DNA of 64,000 nucleotides, from positions 62,001-126,000 of the forward strand of contig JAGEMR010000050.1 in the NCBI GenBank assembly GCA_021030915.1, written 5' to 3'. This document shows positions 57,662 through 64,000 of this stretch, piece after piece. A model generated the notes under the pieces. The model saw only the letters and a program-made list of their open reading frames with translations, searched no databases and was not told the origin of the DNA. Made by a program: the position numbers and the translations under genes. Every line of letters begins with the position of its first letter. Within the stretch, counting starts at the first letter, position 1. This stretch comes from Astrothelium macrocarpum (lineage: Eukaryota; Ascomycota; Dothideomycetes; Trypetheliales; Trypetheliaceae).

Positions 57662-59760
57662 CTAACTGGGGGCAGAGTCTTGTTCAGTCTCTGTTTGTGG
57701 CAACTGTTCTTCCAATTGCCGCGCATTCGTTTCTTCTTGTTTTCTCTTCCTTTCGGCCCACCAAAGCCCCATCGTGTTACTCCGCCTCATTTGGCTCTTC
57801 TCCTGCAACTCAGGAGTGGATTGCTTCAAAATGCTATTGCCTGACTCCCGCGTTCGCTCATCTATAGATTTCTTGCTTTGCAAGTCCTTTGCTCCATTGG
57901 CCATTTTACGGACCAATTTAGTATAGTGAAGACCACAAGCATTACACAGAGTACCAGGTCCATCTGGTCCACGCCTCCATTGGACCGTCTCTGCCCGATT
58001 ACAGCTGTGGCATCGTCTGGGTTTTGTATCCTTTTGTTGAAACTTCTTGCTACTACTTACTTGGGGCTCGTTCTCTGGTGAAGGCTCAACTTGCTGCAAC
58101 ATTTTGCTCGGACGGGGTGCTAAATCCGCAGCTACGGTCGAAGGCACCTCATAGGATAAGGAATCACCATTGTCATGTGACGATGCTTTCTCAAGCTCCG
58201 GGCTTTCGGAGTCTTGATGTATGGAATCCTCATCAACCATATACATGCCTTGAGGCAACACAGCGAGAGCAATATCCTCCAAGTGTCTTGCTATATGTTT
58301 CTTGACAGCCACACGACCTGGCATAAATGGTTCCGAACAGAGCGGACATGGGATTTCAGGATGAGAGCTACCCCACCCATGCTCTATCTCCATATGGTCT
58401 AACCAAATCTCGCGGGACTCGATCAGATTTCTGTTGAAAGGACATTTATCAAGTATACATGAATACGGTTTTGCATCTAGAAAGATGTGATTTCTAGATA
58501 CAGATCAGTATTTTGCAATGTCTCGTGTCGAATAAAAACGAATTTGAGAGACCATTAATCGGATCATAAAGGAGACTTACCTCCATTCTTGATTATTTAA
58601 AATTTTTACGAGCTTCCCACAAGAATCGCATCGAAACGGTCTGCCTGATCTCGCCTCTTCGGGTAAAGGAGGCAGCTTTGGTCGGCTACCATCGAAGAAT
58701 TTAGCAAATGATGATACCGCTGAAGGAGCATAGACTGTGACAGCTGCGTGTGACGTGCCCAATCCCGAATCTTTGAACTCCGAAAAGTTTCCACCAGTCC
58801 GTAGATACTCTTGCGGATCTTCATCTTTGTGTTTATTCTTACTGACTGCTGACTGAATTTGTTGAAAGCGGTTCCAATTGCACTCCCCAAGAAGTTTTAC
58901 AAGTTTGGTTTCTGCCTTTGGGAATGCATCGGCGATATTCCGTGAAAATTGATGATATGGCGACAGTCCCTCAAGAAGATTTGTTTCGATTGTTACAATT
59001 TTTTCTTCTGTATCCTTGGCTGGATCCTGTAGCGAGGGCCCCAGATCTACTAGACACTGGACATATGTTTCGATATCTTTGACGCATTCTTCAGTAATGA
59101 CCGATGATTCTGAAATATCAGAGAGTGAGGAGCTGGAGTCCACATCCGAAATCTGGTCCTCCTCCAGGATGTGACATTTTGCTTGGTCAAGTAGAACGGC
59201 TACCTCAGTCTTCTTCCAAGCAGCATGCTGTTCTCCAGCAGTCCAAAAGCGACGATTACAAGCTATAAAAACGTCAGCGGTATGATAGAATAGCTTTTAC
59301 GTCCTCCCGTGTCTTGGTACACTGCCGCATGTTTGAAACTCCACACACGACAGCAGATACCAACTTGTTCTCCAGATTGGGAGACCGCGCAGATGCACAA
59401 GGCGAGATATCTCTTGCAAGGGTGTTTCGACTTACTCAGAAGTGCTTCATTCAGGGAACATAAAAGGGATAGAGTTCGATGCCTCAGATCTATAGCATGT
59501 TCGAGTACACTGTCCAATTGACCATCGAAAACATCGAAGCTGTGGGTCCAAAGGCGAAATGGACTCTTCTGGTGCTTTATGGTTGTGAATAAACCTAGCA
59601 ATTGTAATTGAGACTTGGCAGTTTCATTACTGGAAAGTAGCTTGTTGAATAGGATCAGGGAGTTATCGGACATCCGGGAAATCATGCCGCCTTCAATAGG
59701 CCTTCTATTAGAGAGCTGATTATTCGACGATAATTCAAGGCTCTGGTTTGGCTCTCCCAT
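57662..59760 (-). CDS. C2H2 plus GATA zinc-finger protein
   Basis: Exons 59760-59436, 59262-58581 and 58493-57662 give 612 aa. Introns are 173 nt (GTAAGT, TTATAG) and 87 nt (GTAAGT, ATCTAG). The N-terminal 250 residues are helical, like the regions that precede C2H2 clusters in many fungal proteins. A C2H2-type array follows: FRCDSCGKLVKI, then PYSCILDKCPFN with HMEIEHGW, then CPLCSEPFM with HIARHLEDIALAVLP. A GATA finger of C-x2-C-x18-C-x2-C type lies at 497-522 (CHSC, CNAC, with TVQWRRGPDGPGTL). The C-terminus is basic and coiled. GATA fingers bind GATA DNA motifs. The fusion with this C2H2 module is the notable feature. It is divergent from the DUF7580 gene. Confidence 0.82.
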
Positions 59761-60087
59761 AATTGGCACGAATTTTGAATCTGATCCGTCGCCCAAAAAT
59801 TCTGCTTTTGATGGTCGAAGCTAAGGAACTGCCATCGTTGATAAGTGTGAAGACAGGTATTCAGGATCTGAGATTTTTATTGCATCACGTGCGGGGCTTG
59901 GCCGACCGAGATTGGAAGATCTGCCTTCCGTCTACCTACAATGCTCCGCCTCAGTCTTCGCCTCGTATCACTTCGCCCCTCTCCCACATATAGTGTCGCT
60001 ACGCGCAGCGCAATGACCGAGGGAGGGTGATATGACCCCTCCTTGTCAATGGAAACACATCGAAAGTAAGGAAGGGGAACTCTTTGC
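59761..60087. promoter_or_regulatory. Bidirectional promoter, C2H2-GATA / DUF7580
   Basis: A 327-bp stretch between divergent start codons. The GATA frame runs open a little upstream (to 59796) but without ATG. No TATA box found. Confidence 0.45.
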
Positions 60088-62097
60088 ATGATGTCTGGGT
60101 TAGAAATTGTTGGTGTACCTCTCGCAGTCATTCCAATTATGGTGGAAGGTGTGCAAATGTATCGCTCAGTGAGTAGAATACTGTATACATTTCGTCACTA
60201 TTCGAAGGAGGTGGAGCGTATTCGACAACTATTTACCGTCCAGAAAGAAATGTTCCGGAACGAGTGTCGATTACTGCTCGAGGAGATTGTGCCAGACAGA
60301 CAAGTTGCGAGGTGTATGATAAAGAACGAGGATGATAAAGGCTGGAAAAGTGAAAATCTAAAAACTCTTTGTTCCGAGGTGCTGGGTGACAACGCCTCCT
60401 GTTATTTCTCAATTCTGACAATAATCTCAAATACATTGAAAGATTTTGCAGAACAGCTTAATTGGTTTGACAATGTTCGGGGAAAACAGGGCCTGGTAAC
60501 TTCCCCTTCAATGATCTCTATCAAGGCAGAATAACCTTCAGTATGTCTGTCATGCTGACCCTTGGCTTATACAGAATGGTAGAATTAGAGGTTCAGCTCG
60601 CAACTTATCCAGCAGAACGAAGATAGCGTTCAAAAAAGATGTCTTTGAGAAGGAAATCGAACTCCTACGTAGTTTGAACTCGGACCTTCGCACATTCTCT
60701 TCCCAAATCCGGGGTTTCCATCAGACGGACAAGAGATTTCAAAGCCAGGCTCGAACCTCGGTGCTGGCTAAACAATTTAGCGCAACGCAAAAAGCTTCCC
60801 AGAAACTTTACGAGGCTTTGAGTGTATCGTGGTGTTGCAATGATACAGATCATTCTTCGCATTGCGTGAAGTTATGTCTCGACACCAGAGGCGACGGTTC
60901 CGTGAACTTAGACATAGCGGTCTTATATTCTCGTACAAGGTCTGGGCTCCAAACGAGGTTAATGATGATCTGATTCTATTCACATAAGTGCTGACTCTGG
61001 TCAGTGAGACAATGAGCGAGCCGCCACTTTGGCTGGGTGTTAGATCCACGAGCATCGAATCGCGCTGTGTCAAGAGAAAGCTGTGTCATGAAGACATAGG
61101 AGAGCAAGCAATGCAAGAAAACGGCAAAGGAAAGACGGAAGACGGGATTCAAATGCCTATAGCAGAAATTTTATCTCGGGACCAAAGTGATGAAACGCCA
61201 ATCCGAAGACGACGAAGGATCCGATTTTCAGACGAGATCGACCAGTGCATAGTCCCACTCCGAGTCCAGCCTTTCTCACTACCAGCCAGGCTAGTTTTAC
61301 CTCCATTGCCGATAAACTTCTCAAAAGCAAAGGACGTCTGCAAACAACTACAAAAGTCCCAAGCCTTCAAAACAAATGACCCAGACACTGTCATTGGCTA
61401 TTTCGAAACACCGAATACTTACAGACATGAAATTCGTCCTGCTTCAAAAGTGTCACAAAGCTCTACAGCAAGATGTGGGGCGATAGAAATTGTATCTCTC
61501 CAGAAACTTACTGCAGAGGCTGATAAAGGATCGTTCGATGTTCTGTACCAACTAAAGCTTGCTAAACGGCTTGCATTCGCCGTTCTCCAGTTCCACGGGA
61601 CACCTTGGCTCAACCAAGAATGGCGATTAAGCGATCTTTCCTTCTTTCGTGGGGACGAAGCTCTCAATGAAGAACTTCTCCGAACGCTTCATTTAAGTGT
61701 CGATTTCACCCACCTGCGCGCAGAGAGCGCAAAAGATACTTCACGTATGGACACCAAAATGGAAAACGATCTCGCCACGCAGATGGAATGTACTCAGCTA
61801 TTCTACGGAGTCCGAAACACAATCTTGTTCAGCCTAGGTGTTGCATTTCTCGAGCTCAGTGAACGAAAGCCTATCAAAGAGCTCCGCAGTAGCGAGGGCG
61901 AGCTCGAGATTGTTACAGCCAGACGACTAGCTTGCAAGCCATGTTTTCTAGGTCAAAAATATCAAAATATGGTAAAAAAATGTTTGGGATGTGATTTTGG
62001 ATTTGGAACAGAATTGGATCGGCTAGAATTGCAAAGCGCTGTCTACACTGACATCATATGTGAACTTGAAAACATGATACATGCTCTAACAGTATAG
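60088..62097 (+). CDS. DUF7580-family protein
   Basis: Exons 60088-60495, 60575-60957 and 61005-62097 give 627 aa. Intron 1 is 79 nt. Intron 2 is uncertain: the donor may be at 60958 (47 nt) or at 60940 (65 nt), both in phase, sharing the TGCTGAC branch and the acceptor at 61004. Met2 (60091) could be the start. The hydrophobic N-terminal helix (MSGLEIVGVPLAVIPIMVEG) and the following helices (FRHYSKEVERIRQLF, NECRLLLEEI) are typical of the family. The C-terminal part has the SSCH-type CVKLCLDTRGDG, then YQLKLAKRLAFAVLQFHGTPWL, a degraded kinase-like fold, ending ELENMIHAL. Function is unknown. Confidence 0.78.
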
Positions 62098-62568
62098 AGA
62101 AATATAAATTGGGGTTACATACAAGTCCCCCCGATTCCGCCGCCGTTTCAGGAAATCTGTTGTTGTCTCGGCCAGATATGACCGTATTGAGACAAAGGTA
62201 ACTTATGCATCTCTTCCATTGTCGGAGCCAAGAAGTCAGAATGCTCAGGTCTGCTTCCAGCCAGCTTATATATCTCACACCTTCATTTGATGCGCTGTTG
62301 CAACACCTATCTGTGTCTATTCAATAGTACTGCTGATCTCATCCGCTAAGCTGCTGTTCAATGTAGCGTTGTATCCTCAAGCTAACGTGCTATAGCTATG
62401 CATTTTGAAGTTCAATAACTTTCCTATTTTCAGATACGAATAACAAAAATTCCACGAATTCGACTGTATAGATTTTACAAAAATTAGCTAACAAATGTTA
62501 TATCTACTTCGTCTTTCTACCACTACTTAGATTCCGCCCGCCACGAAAATGTTTCTGGCTTCAAGATC
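62098..62568. other. Intergenic between convergent genes
   Basis: About 470 AT-leaning bp between the DUF7580 and small secreted protein genes. No gene seen. Confidence 0.45.
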
Positions 62569-63509
62569 CTACTTCCAACTAGTAGTCTCAGGGCCTATTA
62601 TGTCAATTTCGCGGATAGGAGTCTGCCTAAATCTACCGTGCCCTTGATAATCAATCCAGGAGACTGCGTACACCCATGCCCCTTCATCAACTTTGGTGTC
62701 TTGTCCGTCTCCTTCTTCATCACTCTCCGCCTGTGGTATCGTTACATGTATTTCAAAGATCCGCGAATTTGCTGACGCACTGATGTACCTGAGGCTTTTG
62801 CACTTTTTGCATGATATCGGCTGGCCTGTTTGCGAGCTGTTTGAGGTTTTTGATGTTACAGTCATAAAAGGGGCGAGGAGAGGTATTTTTCCCTCACCGT
62901 CAGTTAATACAAACTCGGTATCAAAGGGTTGTTGGACTTCTTCAACTACAGTGAACTTGATTTGGGAGACTCCCCCATCCGACCCAGCGAAATCGATATG
63001 ATGTCTGTCTCCGTCTAAACACATGGCTACATTACGAGGGTCTCTCCGATATCGGTTAACGCACAATCCTCCACCAGGGCACCGGCCTTTGGCCTCCCGG
63101 TAGGAGCCTTTGCTTGAACTCGAGCACCGGATAGCGTAGTTAGAGATAGACAAGTCTTTTGAACATTGAGAGCTTCGAAACCAGCTATAGCTACTTGTCA
63201 TTGCCACTGTTGTCTTTGGAATACCAGTATCTTTCGTTGGACACCCGTTCATCAGCGTTAGATCAACCTCCTCCCGGCTTTTCAAAAGCTTTGGTCCGGT
63301 CGAAACATTGTGTCTTTGAACAGTGGGATCTTTTGAAATTTGCTGACCATCCAAATCAGGCCTTGGAAAACTGAACAACTTCTAGTTAAAAGAGATTCTC
63401 ATCATATTTCAATAGGAACCCACATTGACGCATTGCTCTTGATAGAAGGAATCGTAGCTAAAGAAGTGGCTATGAAAAAGGAGGGTACAATAAAGATGGC
63501 CAACAACAT
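62569..63509 (-). CDS. Predicted secreted protein, 295 aa, unknown family
   Basis: Exons 63509-63424 and 63370-62569, joined across a 53-nt intron (GTGGGT donor, TTAAC branch, TTCAG acceptor), give one frame. Exon 1 is a clear signal peptide (MLLAIFIVPSFFIATSLA). Without it the second exon has no ATG. The mature protein has Cys-containing segments (NGCPTKDTG, SSQCSKDLS, YAIRCSSSS, RCPGGGLCVNRYRRDPRN, VAMCLDGD). These are followed by a beta-rich half with an ISCKKCKSLRY pair and the acidic SDEEGDGQD. I do not recognise a named domain. It could be an extracellular or effector-like protein. Confidence 0.62.
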
Positions 63510-64000
63510 ATTATATTCTGATAGGGTTTTTAAGTACTAGACTCACAAAAGAGAAGCGGTTTCCACTTTGGTAGTGTATCGTCTATCTGTGTAAATTTAG
63601 TCTGTCGCGTATCTCTTTTAAATCGGAGAGAAGGAAAAGCGGCTGACAGAATTTGAGGTGGTGAACGTTAGTAGATGGAGCCACGGAGTTGCAAAAAACT
63701 GAATGCACATATCCCGACATGCTACGTAATAGGATTGCCATATGCACCATCACACCCTCTCAAGCCCAGGAGCGATGAGCCATGGGCTAGTTGTGAAGTC
63801 CTTTTGCTCTCGATTTTTTTCTTGGCGTAAAACACTCTTCCGTACAATGGCTAATGCCGCTCTTGTAACCAGCTATCCTGCCAATCTTCAATACGGCTGA
63901 CGAGATGCTGCTGTAGTAGTCAGCTGTCTGGCCAATCTCAAACAATATCTTATGCTCCAACTCTTTCATTATCTATAAGGGCGCATACCACCCCTAGATC
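63510..64000. other. Intergenic, right edge
   Basis: Promoter side of the secreted protein gene. A 60-codon minus frame (63969-63787) has no recognisable character; it could be part of a gene outside the window. Confidence 0.35.

Overview
The window is nuclear DNA of a filamentous ascomycete (Pezizomycotina). Most genes carry several short introns of about 47-110 nt with GTNNGT-type donors and CTRAY-type branch sites. Gene families are typically fungal: Zn2Cys6 regulator, AP-1 bZIP, HET, Goodbye-STAND, DUF7580. One transposon relic is degraded to almost pure A+T, as repeat-induced point mutation does. A leotiomycete is my guess for the class, at low confidence. I rebuilt gene models by joining open frames across introns whose phases match; exon coordinates are in each entry.

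Left part (1-16 kb) is metabolic and secretory: a secreted lysophospholipase, a secreted GMC oxidoreductase, an NCS1 nucleobase permease tail to tail with a 2-oxoglutarate/Fe(II) oxygenase, and a Zn2Cys6 regulator. A poorly coding stretch follows.

Middle (16-37 kb) is mostly core housekeeping: a GPI-anchored repeat protein, TSR2 (with a 101-codon frame overlapping its stop by ATGA), an alpha/beta hydrolase with a long charged tail, mitochondrial IND1 divergent from nucleolar BFR2, a small unrecognised gene, a ten-exon type IIC P-type ATPase, an RGG protein, LUC7 and GPI16. LUC7 and GPI16 are head to head, and a 2,169-bp TIR transposon relic (33,033-35,201) sits in their shared promoter.

Right part (38-63.5 kb) mixes conserved genes (an SDR, an AP-1 bZIP with both cysteine-rich domains, SPF30) with genes of the fungal nonself-recognition type: a 1,475-aa Goodbye-STAND-TPR-ZZ protein, two tail-to-tail HET-domain paralogs, a C2H2-GATA protein divergent from a DUF7580 protein, and a small secreted protein. 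This looks like an accessory, immunity-like neighbourhood. That is inference from domain content only.

I saw no rRNA, CRISPR array or convincing tRNA, but a tRNA search by eye is not reliable.
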